Origin: Deltaproteobacteria bacterium
Lineage (GTDB): Bacteria > Myxococcota_A > UBA796 > SXON01
Direction of reading: 5' to 3'
Length of the DNA: 52,541 bases
Assembly: GCA_947490345.1 (NCBI GenBank)
Contig: CANLGL010000032.1
Coordinates: 1 to 52,541 of the forward strand
Made by a program: the position numbers and the translations under genes. Shown here one piece after another: positions 33,131 through 43,341 of this stretch; the stretch's first letter is position 1; each line of letters begins with the position of its first letter. The notes beneath the pieces were generated by a model. That model was not told where the DNA came from. It made no database searches and worked only from the letters and a program-made list of their open reading frames with translations.

Positions 33131-34632
33131 GGCGAGCAGCTGACCGCCGAGACGTAGGTGACCGAAAGTTCGGCACCGACATCCGGGTGCGTCTCGGCGT
33201 CGATGACCAGCTCGTTGCTCCCCGCGTCCCAACTCCAGCCGGTGGCGGGCGCGCCGTCAGCGCTCAACGCCAACGTGCTCGGCACCGGAAGCTCGGCGAG
33301 CGGATACCGCACCTCGCGGGTGACCGTGGGCAGCGCTGCGAACGCGGTGAATCCTGCCTCCCAGGCGCCGGCGCAATTGTCGCCGATGGCGCCGTTGAAC
33401 CGCTCAGCCAGCGCCGCGTAGGCCTCGCCACCCGATCCGCACTCCGGGCCAGAGGGGACGAGCACGCCCACGCGCACTCGGGTGCCGTCGGGCAAGCCTT
33501 CCACCAACGCCGTGAAGTCAGGTAGCGGGTCGTCGACCGGCGCCGACTCGGCGATGATCACGATGTCGAGCGATGCATCCTCGCGACGAAAGTCAGCGAG
33601 GCAGCCGCCGGGGTCGGACTCCAAAAGCACATCGGCGATCAGCCCGACTAGGTCGCCGTCAAAGCCTCCGCCAGCGCCCTCGAACCCGTGCATCAAGACC
33701 GCCTCGAGGCGCAGCGCGGAGTCGCCAGGTTCGCTGTACCTGGGCGCGGGCCCCTCGCAGGCACCGGCTGAGGACACGGAGGTCGCATTGAGCTCGATCC
33801 CGGCGTCGTGCATCTGGGTCGCGTACGCTTCCACCGCCGGCTCGACCCGCTCGTCGCCCGCGTAGAGCCCGCCCTCCACGGCGAAGATGACGTCCGTCGG
33901 CGCGGCGGGCGCGTAGACGAAGCGCTCGGTCACTCGCTCCCCCTCGTAGCCAAGTCCAGACAGTTCAACGGTCGCGACCGGACGCGCCGGGTCGTTGGTC
34001 GCCACAGACAAGAGGCCCGAGCGGCTCCCGCCGCCGGAAGGCGTGAACGCCACCCCGATCTCCATGCTGGCACCCGGAGCGACATCTCGGGTCCACCCGA
34101 CGAGAGCGAATTCGTCACCCGAGGACGACGGATCGACGATCAGGGCCTCTGAGCCACGATTCTCCACGATCACCGTCCCATCCCCGGTGCAGCCCAGCAC
34201 GGTGGGCGAGATTTCCGCGTCCTCGGTTCGAAGCACGGGAGCAGTGCCGCTTCCGCGCAGCTCTACCAGCTCGCTACCCGGTTCGAAGCGGAGGCGGGCG
34301 AGGTAGTCCTCGTCGGTGGAGGGGACGAATGAGACCTCGACGTCCAGTGACTCACCGCCGGCGATGACCAATACGGGCTGCGACTCCACCCTGAACACCT
34401 CGTCGTCGCCGAGCGGCTCGTCGTGTCCAGTCACTGTGACATCGGTGTCGCCGAGGTTGTAGATGGTCAGCGTCCTCGTTGCGTCGCCGATCAGGTTGAC
34501 GGAGAGCGCGCCGAAGTCGAGGAGCGCTGGGCTCACCGCGATGCGCTCGTCCTCTGGGACCGAATCGTCCTGGACGGGCCAGGGGGCCATCCGATCACAC
34601 GCGAGCAGCACCACCAGGAAGAGCACGGCCAC
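33127..34632 (-). CDS. Lipoprotein with ASH/choice-of-anchor-type Ig repeats
   Basis: This 501-residue protein starts at GTG 34632 and has a lipoprotein signal ending in VVLLAC (Cys12). Residues about 30-220 hold two Ig-like modules of the ASH/choice-of-anchor type, with VSPALLDFGALSVN, GDATRTLTIYNLGD and VATNDPARPVATVELSGLGYEG. The C-terminal half has DVIFAVEGG, DASLDIVIIAESAP and RVRVGVLVPSGPECG, which suggests a von Willebrand-A-like fold whose usual metal-site Ser residues are not evident. Exported, likely a surface or periplasmic structural protein. It overlaps the Lon-like gene by 4 nt tail to tail. Confidence 0.72.
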   Translation of the reverse strand: MAVLFLVVLLACDRMAPWPVQDDSVPEDERIAVSPALLDFGALSVNLIGDATRTLTIYNLGDTDVTVTGHDEPLGDDEVFRVESQPVLVIAGGESLDVEVSFVPSTDEDYLARLRFEPGSELVELRGSGTAPVLRTEDAEISPTVLGCTGDGTVIVENRGSEALIVDPSSSGDEFALVGWTRDVAPGASMEIGVAFTPSGGGSRSGLLSVATNDPARPVATVELSGLGYEGERVTERFVYAPAAPTDVIFAVEGGLYAGDERVEPAVEAYATQMHDAGIELNATSVSSAGACEGPAPRYSEPGDSALRLEAVLMHGFEGAGGGFDGDLVGLIADVLLESDPGGCLADFRREDASLDIVIIAESAPVDDPLPDFTALVEGLPDGTRVRVGVLVPSGPECGSGGEAYAALAERFNGAIGDNCAGAWEAGFTAFAALPTVTREVRYPLAELPVPSTLALSADGAPATGWSWDAGSNELVIDAETHPDVGAELSVTYVSAVSCSP

Positions 34633-34651
34633 AGTCTATCGCCTGAATCGG

Positions 34652-36226
34652 CTATTGGACCGGCACGCCCAGGCCGACACGGAGGCCGCCACCCCAGGTC
34701 GGCGACGGCTCGCCGTCCCATTCCTCGTAGCCCGTCCAGCCGTCCGCTCGGATCGCGAGTCGCAAGCGCTGGCTCAATAGGAGGTCGGCGCCAAGCGCGA
34801 TTCCCGCGGCTACTCCGAGCTCGGCCTGAGCGCCGTACACGCTGGACCGCCACGTGTCACGAGCATCGAGCGTGACGGCCGCCCAACCGGGTCCGAAGGC
34901 AGGTCCAACGCCCACGCCGAGCGCGAGCGCCCCCGAGGATTGTTCGATCTGCTCGATGGGAGCTAGCCCGTGGGCGAGGTCGGCCGTGAGGTGCGCCTCG
35001 GTGCGCCATGGTCCGGAGATACGGACGGGATTCGCCCAGACGCCCGCGAGGCTGACCCCCACTGGCGCAAGCCCCGGCGCTCCCCCATTCGCGCTGACTC
35101 CCCCCAACACGCTCAGCGTGGACGCCTGCTTTCGAAGCAGCTCCTCCACCGCCAACGTTTCCCCCGCGGTCACGTTGACGCGCTGTTTCATCAGCGTGCG
35201 GCCGTCCGCCGCTTGGATCTCGACCAGCTGCGAGCCCGGATCGATGGCGTAGACGCCAGGGAGTTCGCCGCGGGCGGTGCCGTTGACGAACAACTTCGCG
35301 CGGGCGAGGACTGCGTCACAAGCGGCGATGAGCGCCCGCTCGGCCGCGCCACGCAATGAGCGAGCGCCGCCCAAGAAAATCTCCTCACGCCCCACGATTC
35401 GGTACTCAGCTCGGGGAATCTGCAGGCCGCCGGTCCACGTCATCGTCCGGTCGCGCGCGTATTGGTGCGCCTCCATCACATCGACAAGACCGTCCTCATC
35501 GAGGTCGGCGCGGTCTTCCGCTGCGGTGAGCGCGTCGATGAGGAAGTGGGTGTAGACCCCGTTCTCCAGGGTCGGATCTTCCATGGCCGGCTGCCAGTAC
35601 TGGGCCGCATAAAGCCGAGCTTCTGACTCCGACACGTCGCGGCCGCCACGTGGCGCGGGAGGTTCGCCGCGGAAGCCGCTGAGCAGCTGCTGGGTGGGCG
35701 AGGACACGGCGCTGCGGCTGCCAGCGCGCCCGTTGTGGCAGGTGTCCAGGATCATCACCCGCCGCCGCGCCGGCAGCTCGTGCACCAGCGCCTCGATGTC
35801 CACCACCGCCAGCCCGGTACGCTCGGGCGCATCGAGTCTGCCATCTGACGGGAGAAAATACAGCTCGCTGCCCTCGACCGGATCGATCGCCAGGGTCCCG
35901 TGCCCGCTCAGGTACAGGACGAAGGTGTCGTCGCGCTGGAGGTCGGCGGTGGCGACCTTGATCGAGCGCAGGAGCCCCTCGCGGGTGGTCGCGTCGTGGC
36001 CTTCGATGACGAAGACCCGATCGAACCCGCCGACATCGGGGGAGCCCAGCACCGCGCCAAGGTCCCTCGCGTCCTTCTCGGGGAAGCGCAGTCCCTTGAG
36101 CGCGGCGTCGTCATAGTCCTGCACGCCCACCAGCACCGCGACGCGGCGCGCCTTGTAGCTGGCGTCGGCCCCCCCAGGCGTCGCGACCACGCCAGCCAGG
36201 GCCAAGCTTGTCAGCGCCAGGATCAT
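34652..36226 (-). CDS. Exported caspase-like peptidase with EF-hand loop, PEGA-like segment and barrel-like C-terminus
   Basis: This 524-residue protein starts at ATG 36226 in an ATGA overlap with the anti-sigma-like gene. Residues 1-22 are a signal peptide. The caspase p20-like domain (about 28-285) has the catalytic pair His109 in YLSGHG and Cys163 in ILDTCHNG. An EF-hand-type calcium loop (DLDEDGLVDVME) is at 241-252. Residues about 310-362 have a PEGA-like pattern (LPGVYAIDPGSQLVEIQ). The last about 150 residues alternate like an outer-membrane beta-barrel (GLRVGLGVPVQ end). C14-type proteases usually act in the cytoplasm, so export is notable. Its substrate is unknown. Confidence 0.85.
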   Translation of the reverse strand: MILALTSLALAGVVATPGGADASYKARRVAVLVGVQDYDDAALKGLRFPEKDARDLGAVLGSPDVGGFDRVFVIEGHDATTREGLLRSIKVATADLQRDDTFVLYLSGHGTLAIDPVEGSELYFLPSDGRLDAPERTGLAVVDIEALVHELPARRRVMILDTCHNGRAGSRSAVSSPTQQLLSGFRGEPPAPRGGRDVSESEARLYAAQYWQPAMEDPTLENGVYTHFLIDALTAAEDRADLDEDGLVDVMEAHQYARDRTMTWTGGLQIPRAEYRIVGREEIFLGGARSLRGAAERALIAACDAVLARAKLFVNGTARGELPGVYAIDPGSQLVEIQAADGRTLMKQRVNVTAGETLAVEELLRKQASTLSVLGGVSANGGAPGLAPVGVSLAGVWANPVRISGPWRTEAHLTADLAHGLAPIEQIEQSSGALALGVGVGPAFGPGWAAVTLDARDTWRSSVYGAQAELGVAAGIALGADLLLSQRLRLAIRADGWTGYEEWDGEPSPTWGGGLRVGLGVPVQ

Positions 36227-36759
36227 GGCATCACCGCGGGAACGTACACCGTCTGGGTCTCGGCGCCGCCCTCGACGATAAAGCGCGCGGGACCTTCGCC
36301 GGCTTCGAAGGCGTAGCTGACCGGAAGATCGGTCTCGCCGGCCGGCACACTCCCGGACCACAAAACGACCCCCTCGCGCCGCAGCGTGACGGTGGCGGGT
36401 GCGGAGCATTGGACGCGCAGCATCAGAGTGTCGCCTGCAGCATAGCGCTGGTTGGTGGCGAAGCGCTCGACGGAGCCGCTGTTTGAGCGAATGGCGGCCT
36501 TGATCGTCACGGTGGGGCGATTGTCCCCAGTTCCCCGTTCGACCATCAGGGCCGGGTCACCACGGTCAGCGGGATCGGAGACGACGAGGAGTGACAGCGC
36601 CGCCATCGCCGCCATCCCCACCCCGGCGAAGATCCTGGTGCGCGAGGCGCCGCGGCCACGCTCGCCTTGCCAAGCCGCCATCGTCTTGTCCACGAGGCGC
36701 GCGGGGGGCTCGATGGACCCCAGCGCGCCGAAGCGAGCGTCGAACTCGTCGTCGGTCAC
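36223..36759 (-). CDS. Membrane anti-sigma-like protein
   Basis: This 178-residue protein overlaps the ECF sigma gene by 4 nt (ATGA) and is followed by the caspase gene. The N-terminal 42 residues are cytoplasmic and lack the His-x3-Cys-x2-Cys zinc motif of typical anti-sigma domains. One membrane span lies at 43-60. The exported part (61-178) has AAGDTLMLRVQCSAPATVTL, like the DUF4384 domain that often accompanies caspases. Its role as sigma-factor antagonist and envelope sensor is inferred from gene order and topology. Confidence 0.65.
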   Translation of the reverse strand: MTDDEFDARFGALGSIEPPARLVDKTMAAWQGERGRGASRTRIFAGVGMAAMAALSLLVVSDPADRGDPALMVERGTGDNRPTVTIKAAIRSNSGSVERFATNQRYAAGDTLMLRVQCSAPATVTLRREGVVLWSGSVPAGETDLPVSYAFEAGEGPARFIVEGGAETQTVYVPAVMP

Positions 36760-37277
36760 GACGGCTCCAACAGTTCACGCAGCTTGGTTCGCGCCCGAGA
36801 TGCGCGCGCCCGCGCGTTGTCCGGGGATATGTCCAGGGCGGCAGCGACCTCATTATGGTCGAGCCCTTCCACTGCCGTGAGTAAGAAGGCGTCCCGCAGA
36901 TTCTCCGGAAGCAGCGCCAGCGCCTGCTCGAGCGCGATTCGGTCAGTGTGGTTGGGGTGGACGAAGGGTTCCCACGCATCGCCGAGCACTTCCGGCCGTC
37001 TGGCCGAGCTACGAGCCCGGTCGCGAAGGGTATTGGTGCAGATGCGGAAGAGCCAACTTCGGAAGGAGCCGCTGGTGGCGGTCCACGTGGCGCGCGCCCG
37101 ATGAACGCGGAGGAAGGTCTCCTGGAACGCGTCATCCGCCAATTCGGGGCGGCGCGTCATGCGCAGGGCATACCCGTACAAAGACGCGCGATGGCGTTCG
37201 AACAGCGTCACATACGCCGCCTCGTTGCCATCCCGCACCGCGTCCATGAGCTCCTCGTCGGTGTCCGGGCGACTCAC
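36756..37277 (-). CDS. ECF-family RNA polymerase sigma factor
   Basis: This 173-residue protein has region 2 (HRASLYGYALRMTRRPELAD, then DAFQETFLRVHRARATW) and region 4 (ALALLPENLRDAFLLTAVEG, then DHNEVAAALDISPDNARARA). It is a typical ECF sigma-70 relative with no regions 1 or 3. It likely drives its own operon, which includes the anti-sigma-like and caspase genes. The promoter it would recognise was not identified. It lies 17 nt downstream of the stop of lnt on the same strand direction. Confidence 0.92.
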   Translation of the reverse strand: MSRPDTDEELMDAVRDGNEAAYVTLFERHRASLYGYALRMTRRPELADDAFQETFLRVHRARATWTATSGSFRSWLFRICTNTLRDRARSSARRPEVLGDAWEPFVHPNHTDRIALEQALALLPENLRDAFLLTAVEGLDHNEVAAALDISPDNARARASRARTKLRELLEPS

Positions 37278-37294
37278 CCGTCCTCCGCCTGTCT

Positions 37295-38902
37295 CTACGC
37301 CGACGGTGCGCGGCGTGTGACAGCGCGCACCGTTTCAACCGCTGCGTACAGCGCGACGAGCAGTGCGCATACGTGGGGGAAGTACCGTCCCCAGGTGCGA
37401 TACGGGGTCTCGAACGTCGCAAGCCGCAGATCGACAACCTTGGCCACTTCGGTGTAGGGAACCGTCTCATAGCGGATGACGCCGTGCGGCTCGACCACCA
37501 TCGAGATGCCCGTATAGGCCACGCGCACCATGGGCCGACCCAGCTCCGTCGCATAGGCGGCGGCGAGCATGGCGTGCTGATGGGGGGCCGCGGTGTCGCC
37601 GAACCAGCCGTCATTGGTGATGTTGACGAAGACATCCGCGTCGGAAAGGGCTCGCATTTGAGCCTCTAGGATGGCCTCGTAGCAGATGGGTGAGGTGAAG
37701 CTGAACTTCTCGGTGTGGAAAACCGTGGCCTCATCCCCCGGCCGAAAGCTCCCGACGCCTTGGATGTACGGCTTCAGGTAGCTGACCGGCCAGGGGAGGT
37801 ACTCGCCGAAGGGCATCGGCACCATCTTGTCGTAGCGCCCTTTCACCTCCCCATCTTTCCCGAAGAGGTAGGCGCTGTTCCACATGGCGCGCTTGGTGGG
37901 GTCGTCTGGGTCGGCTTCGCGCGTGCCGCCGCCAAGGAAGAATGCGAACCCGCCAGAGCGCGACATCTCCGCGAACCCACGGCGCACGCGCCCGGTGGTG
38001 GGGGTGTCGTAGATCGAACCCTCAGGCCAGATGACCAGGTCCGGCTTGTCTGCCGCAACACGGGCGGTGAGATTGACCCACCCCTCCAAAACCGCCTGAC
38101 CGCGCTCGCTGATGTGCTGAACCATCGACACGCCCTGCTGGAGCAGCGCGATTTTTGCGACGGGGGCGTGCTGAAGCTGGGCCTCCACGTTCGCGAAGCG
38201 CCACGCCCCAAAGCAGATCGTCCCCGCCAGGAGCACGGCGGTGGTGAGCGTTGATAGCACCGGCACTGATCGGCCTGCACGCCGGGCGATCACAGCCTCG
38301 GCCACCGTGGCGTTGGTCGCGATGATCAACCAACTGAGACCGTAGGCCCCGAACACGCTCGCCAACTGCCAGGTGTAGGGGTTGCGATACTGGCCGACCC
38401 CCTGATAGTAGGGGAACAAGGCTGGTTGTGCGAACTCCATCGCGACCCAGAGCGTGGGAAACGCGAAGACCCACCCTGCCCCGAGCCGGGCCCGTAGGGG
38501 TGCGACCGCGGCGCCGAGGAACCCGTACGGCAGCCCGAACACGGCCGCGAAAAGACCGACAATCAGCGCGGCGACAGGCAGGGGGATGTTGCTGAAGGTG
38601 TCAATGGTCTGGGCGAGCCAGAAGAAAAGAAGGAATACGCCGGAGAACCCGGTGAGGTAGCCGAGGCGGAAGTTCCGCCCCCGTACTAGCCGGCCGATCC
38701 AGCCACGGCCGGCGCCGTGGACCGACGAGGCCGGCTGCGCAACCGCGACGAAAAGCGGCACGAAGCTGACCCAATGCAACCAGTCCAGCCCGATCGGAGG
38801 CGACACCAGGCGCAGGATCGCACCCGAAGCAAGGGCCGCGGCCAGTGCGGGAGCGTTCGCCCTCGAGAAGAAACGAGCGGCAGGCACGGACAGGTCGGGC
38901 AC
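37295..38902 (-). CDS. lnt: Apolipoprotein N-acyltransferase
   Basis: This 535-residue enzyme completes lipoprotein maturation in the inner membrane by adding the third acyl chain. The N-terminal part is polytopic (about 6-8 helices, residues 20-230). The nitrilase-type domain (about 255-500) carries the triad Glu in VIWPEGSIYD, Lys in KGRYDKMVPMPFGE and Cys in SPICYEAI. It is consistent with the many lipoproteins in this window. It lies upstream (in transcription order) of the sigma factor gene and shares its strand. Confidence 0.93.
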   Translation of the reverse strand: MPDLSVPAARFFSRANAPALAAALASGAILRLVSPPIGLDWLHWVSFVPLFVAVAQPASSVHGAGRGWIGRLVRGRNFRLGYLTGFSGVFLLFFWLAQTIDTFSNIPLPVAALIVGLFAAVFGLPYGFLGAAVAPLRARLGAGWVFAFPTLWVAMEFAQPALFPYYQGVGQYRNPYTWQLASVFGAYGLSWLIIATNATVAEAVIARRAGRSVPVLSTLTTAVLLAGTICFGAWRFANVEAQLQHAPVAKIALLQQGVSMVQHISERGQAVLEGWVNLTARVAADKPDLVIWPEGSIYDTPTTGRVRRGFAEMSRSGGFAFFLGGGTREADPDDPTKRAMWNSAYLFGKDGEVKGRYDKMVPMPFGEYLPWPVSYLKPYIQGVGSFRPGDEATVFHTEKFSFTSPICYEAILEAQMRALSDADVFVNITNDGWFGDTAAPHQHAMLAAAYATELGRPMVRVAYTGISMVVEPHGVIRYETVPYTEVAKVVDLRLATFETPYRTWGRYFPHVCALLVALYAAVETVRAVTRRAPSA

Positions 38903-38934
38903 GGCGCCTTTGGGACGGTCGCGCCCTAACCGGT

Positions 38935-40927
<1,993 letters not shown>

Positions 40928-41004
40928 TTCGAACTCCTATGTTTGTAGCTGGAGGATTTATGGGGGCGAACCCTGGCCGATGCCGGGGTGCCGCGAGCGG
41001 GACG

Positions 41005-41033
41005 GGAGTACGCACCGGTCGAGGGGGTGTCAA
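41005..41033 (-). promoter_or_regulatory. Probable sigma-70 promoter of groESL
   Basis: On the minus strand TTGACA (41033-41028) is a perfect -35, with 17 bp to TACTCC (41010-41005), a partial -10. Predicted start about 40998, leaving a leader of about 70 nt before groS. It lies directly downstream of the intrinsic terminator at 41045-41081. No CIRCE operator was seen. Confidence 0.6.
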
Positions 41034-41044
41034 CCGCCCGGGCC

Positions 41045-41081
41045 AAAAAGAAAACCGCCGCCGGGGAATTCCGGCGGCGGT
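41045..41081 (-). terminator. Intrinsic terminator upstream of groESL promoter
   Basis: An 11-bp perfect stem (arms 41054-41064 and 41071-41081, ACCGCCGCCGG on the minus strand) with a 6-nt loop is followed, on the minus strand, by TTTTCTTTTT (41054-41045). It is strong and oriented towards groES. It would end any transcript started at the sigma-54 promoter at 41168-41183. Confidence 0.85.
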
Positions 41082-41157
41082 GGGGTCCCGACGTGGCACG
41101 TGGTTGGGTCAGGGCACGGATTTTGGTTTTGAAACTGAGCGTGCCACGCCGGGACGG
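41045..41157 (-). ncRNA. Candidate sigma-54-dependent small RNA (about 113 nt)
   Basis: The interval has all parts of an independent RNA gene: a perfect sigma-54 promoter upstream, a predicted start at 41157 or 41158, and an intrinsic terminator at its end. The RNA would fold as a 16-bp stem (arms 41140-41155 and 41085-41100) with a 39-nt loop, a CCC linker and the terminator hairpin. The stem is fully paired only in the minus-strand RNA, because 41149/41091 forms G-U there and A-C on the other strand. No open reading frame of note is present. The loop contains CUCAGUUUC, complementary to GAAACTGAG in the dnaK leader (41400-41408). Confidence 0.6.
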
Positions 41158-41167
41158 TGAGATAGAA

Positions 41168-41183
41168 AGCAAGCGGCGTGCCA
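41168..41183 (-). promoter_or_regulatory. Perfect sigma-54 promoter
   Basis: The minus-strand sequence is TGGCACG-CCGC-TTGCT, an exact match to the -24/-12 consensus TGGCACG-N4-TTGCW. The predicted start is at 41157 (12 nt from the -12 C at 41169), 2 nt before the 16-bp stem. Further TGGCACG copies occur at 41094-41100 (plus) and 41140-41146 (minus), within the stem. Confidence 0.75.
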
Positions 41184-41441
41184 TGCAGGTGAAAGCATCG
41201 TTTTTCGACGGCGAGCCCCGCCGTCCACGATCGCGATGTCGGACGGACTGCCCGCAACCCCTTGCCGCGGCGGCCACGGGCCCTATGCACAGGATCGGAA
41301 ACGGCCGCGGTGGCTGCCGGCGCTTGACTGAGGGGATTCGGGGATTAGCGTTTCGCGGTCCTGGGCCCCGTATGGGGCGCCGATTCGAATGTCTACATAG
41401 AAACTGAGTTTTGCGGTAGCGGAACCGCGCGGAGTCATGCA
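41182..41441 (+). other. dnaK upstream region
   Basis: About 260 bp before dnaK. A TTGACT (41324-41329) could be a -35 but has no good -10 at the usual distance. A GCCCC-gtat-GGGGC hairpin (41365-41378) and an ATTCGAAT palindrome (41383-41390) may be operators. The GAAACTGAG stretch (41400-41408) matches the small RNA loop. GGAG at 41431-41434 is the ribosome binding site. Confidence 0.4.
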
Positions 41442-43337
41442 ATGGGCAAGATCATCGGGATCGACCTCGGCACCACCAATTCGGTCGTCGCCATCATGGA
41501 AGGCGACTCGCCGACCGTCATCATCAACGAAGAAGGCGGCCGCACTACCCCCTCGGTAGTCGGCTTCGGCAAGGAAAGCGAACGCCTGGTCGGTGCGACT
41601 GCCCGGCGGCAAGCGATGCTGCACCCGACCCGCACGGTGTACTCGATCAAGCGCTTCATGGGGTTGCGCTGGGAGGAGGCTGAGAAGGAGGGCAAGCGCG
41701 TGCCCTACAAGATGGTGCGCGGCAGCGACGGCGCCCCGCGCGTGGACATCGACGGCAAGGAGTTCAGCGCTCCCGAAGTCAGCGCGATGATCCTACAGAA
41801 GCTCAAGCGGGAGGCCGAGCGTTATCTCGGTGAACCGGTGACCGAGGCCGTCATCACTGTGCCCGCGTACTTCAACGACGCGCAGCGGCAGGCCACCAAG
41901 GACGCGGGCCGCATCGCGGGACTTGACGTCAAGCGCATCATCAACGAACCGACCGCGGCAGCGTTGGCCTACGGCTTCGACAAGAAGAAAAAGGATCAGA
42001 CCATCGTCGTGTACGACTTCGGCGGCGGCACCTTCGACGTCTCCGTCCTGGACGTCGGCGAAAACATCGTAGAGGTTCGATCTACCGCCGGCGACACCCA
42101 TCTGGGCGGCGATGACATCGACAACCTGCTGATCGACTGGTTGGCTCGCGAGTTCAAGGCCGACACCGGCATCGACGTCTCCAACGACAAGATGATCCTG
42201 CAGCGGCTCAAGGATGCCGCCGAAAAGGCCAAGATCGAGCTCAGCGCGGGCCTGAGCACCCAGATCAGCCTTCCCTTCCTTGCTGGCGACGCGACCGGTG
42301 CCAAGCACTTGGAGCGGACCCTCGCGCGCAGCCGCTTCGAGCAGATGATTGAGGCGGTCATTGAGCGGACCATGGAGCCCTGCCGGCAGGCGCTCAAGGA
42401 CGCCAAGCTGACTCCGGCCGACATCCACGAAGTTGTGCTCGTCGGTGGGAGCACCCGGATCCCGATGGTGCAGGAGAAGGTCAAGAAACTCTTCGGTCGT
42501 GAGCCAAATCGCTCGGTCAACCCCGATGAGGTCGTGGCTGTCGGTGCCGCCGTGCAGGGCGGGGTCCTGGGCGGCGATGTCACAGACATGCTGTTGCTCG
42601 ACGTCACGCCGCTGTCTCTCGGCATCGAGACGCTGGGCGGAGTGCTCACCGTGCTGATCGCGCGAAACACCACGATCCCGGTGTCCAAGAGCGAGACCTT
42701 CTCGACAGCGGCCGATGGCCAGACCGCGGTAGATGTTCAGGTTTACCAGGGAGAACGTCCGCTTGCGAAGGACAACCGTTCGCTTGCCAACTTCCGACTA
42801 GATGGCATCGCCCACGCGCCGCGCGGCACGCCCCAGGTCGAGGTCACCTTTGACATCGATGCCAACGGCATCGTGAACGTGAAGGCCAAGGACAAGGCCA
42901 CCGGTCGCGAGCAGAAGGTCACCATCCAGACTTCGGGCGGCTTGTCCAAAGACGATGTGGAGCGGCTCGTCAAAGAGGCGGCCGCCAACGAATCGGGCGA
43001 CAAGGCGCGCCGCGAGACCATCGAGGCTAGGAACAACCTGGACAACTTGGTCTACCAGGTCGACAAGCTTCTCCGAGAAAGCAAGGACAAGATGCCGGCC
43101 GACGAGGTGACGAATGTCGAAGCCGCCCTGGGCGAGGCGCGTAGTGCGCTGGACAGTGACGACGCCGCCCGTCTGAAGGGCGCCTTCGACAAGCTGCAAG
43201 CCGCCAGCATGAAGATGGGCGAGGCCGCGTATAGTGCACCCGGCGCGCCCACCGACGGCCCCGCGGCCGGCGGCCCGGCTCCCGGAGGTAGTGCGAAGCG
43301 CGATGATGTGATCGACGCCGACTTCGAGGAAACCTGA
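41442..43337 (+). CDS. dnaK: Chaperone DnaK (Hsp70)
   Basis: This 631-residue Hsp70 has phosphate loop [11 protein letters not shown] at the N-terminus, the second phosphate site [16 protein letters not shown], the adenosine motif [14 protein letters not shown] and the linker [19 protein letters not shown]. The C-terminal lid is Ala/Asp rich and ends [10 protein letters not shown]. It binds exposed hydrophobic peptides in the cytoplasm. dnaJ follows 4 bp later in the same operon. A grpE gene is not in the window. Confidence 0.98.
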   Translation: MGKIIGIDLGTTNSVVAIMEGDSPTVIINEEGGRTTPSVVGFGKESERLVGATARRQAMLHPTRTVYSIKRFMGLRWEEAEKEGKRVPYKMVRGSDGAPRVDIDGKEFSAPEVSAMILQKLKREAERYLGEPVTEAVITVPAYFNDAQRQATKDAGRIAGLDVKRIINEPTAAALAYGFDKKKKDQTIVVYDFGGGTFDVSVLDVGENIVEVRSTAGDTHLGGDDIDNLLIDWLAREFKADTGIDVSNDKMILQRLKDAAEKAKIELSAGLSTQISLPFLAGDATGAKHLERTLARSRFEQMIEAVIERTMEPCRQALKDAKLTPADIHEVVLVGGSTRIPMVQEKVKKLFGREPNRSVNPDEVVAVGAAVQGGVLGGDVTDMLLLDVTPLSLGIETLGGVLTVLIARNTTIPVSKSETFSTAADGQTAVDVQVYQGERPLAKDNRSLANFRLDGIAHAPRGTPQVEVTFDIDANGIVNVKAKDKATGREQKVTIQTSGGLSKDDVERLVKEAAANESGDKARRETIEARNNLDNLVYQVDKLLRESKDKMPADEVTNVEAALGEARSALDSDDAARLKGAFDKLQAASMKMGEAAYSAPGAPTDGPAAGGPAPGGSAKRDDVIDADFEET

Positions 43338-43341
43338 GCCG

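Noticed and set aside
41094..41110. Second sigma-54 promoter on the plus strand (TGGCACG-TGGT-TGGGT)
   Set aside because: The -24 part matches but the -12 part does not, and the motif lies in the 3' arm of the RNA stem, so it is better explained as that arm.
40928..41441. CIRCE operator or sigma-32 promoter at groES/dnaK
   Set aside because: No TTAGCACTC-N9-GAGTGCTAA-like sequence was found, and the best sigma-32-like parts (CTTGACT and CCCCGTATG) are too far apart.
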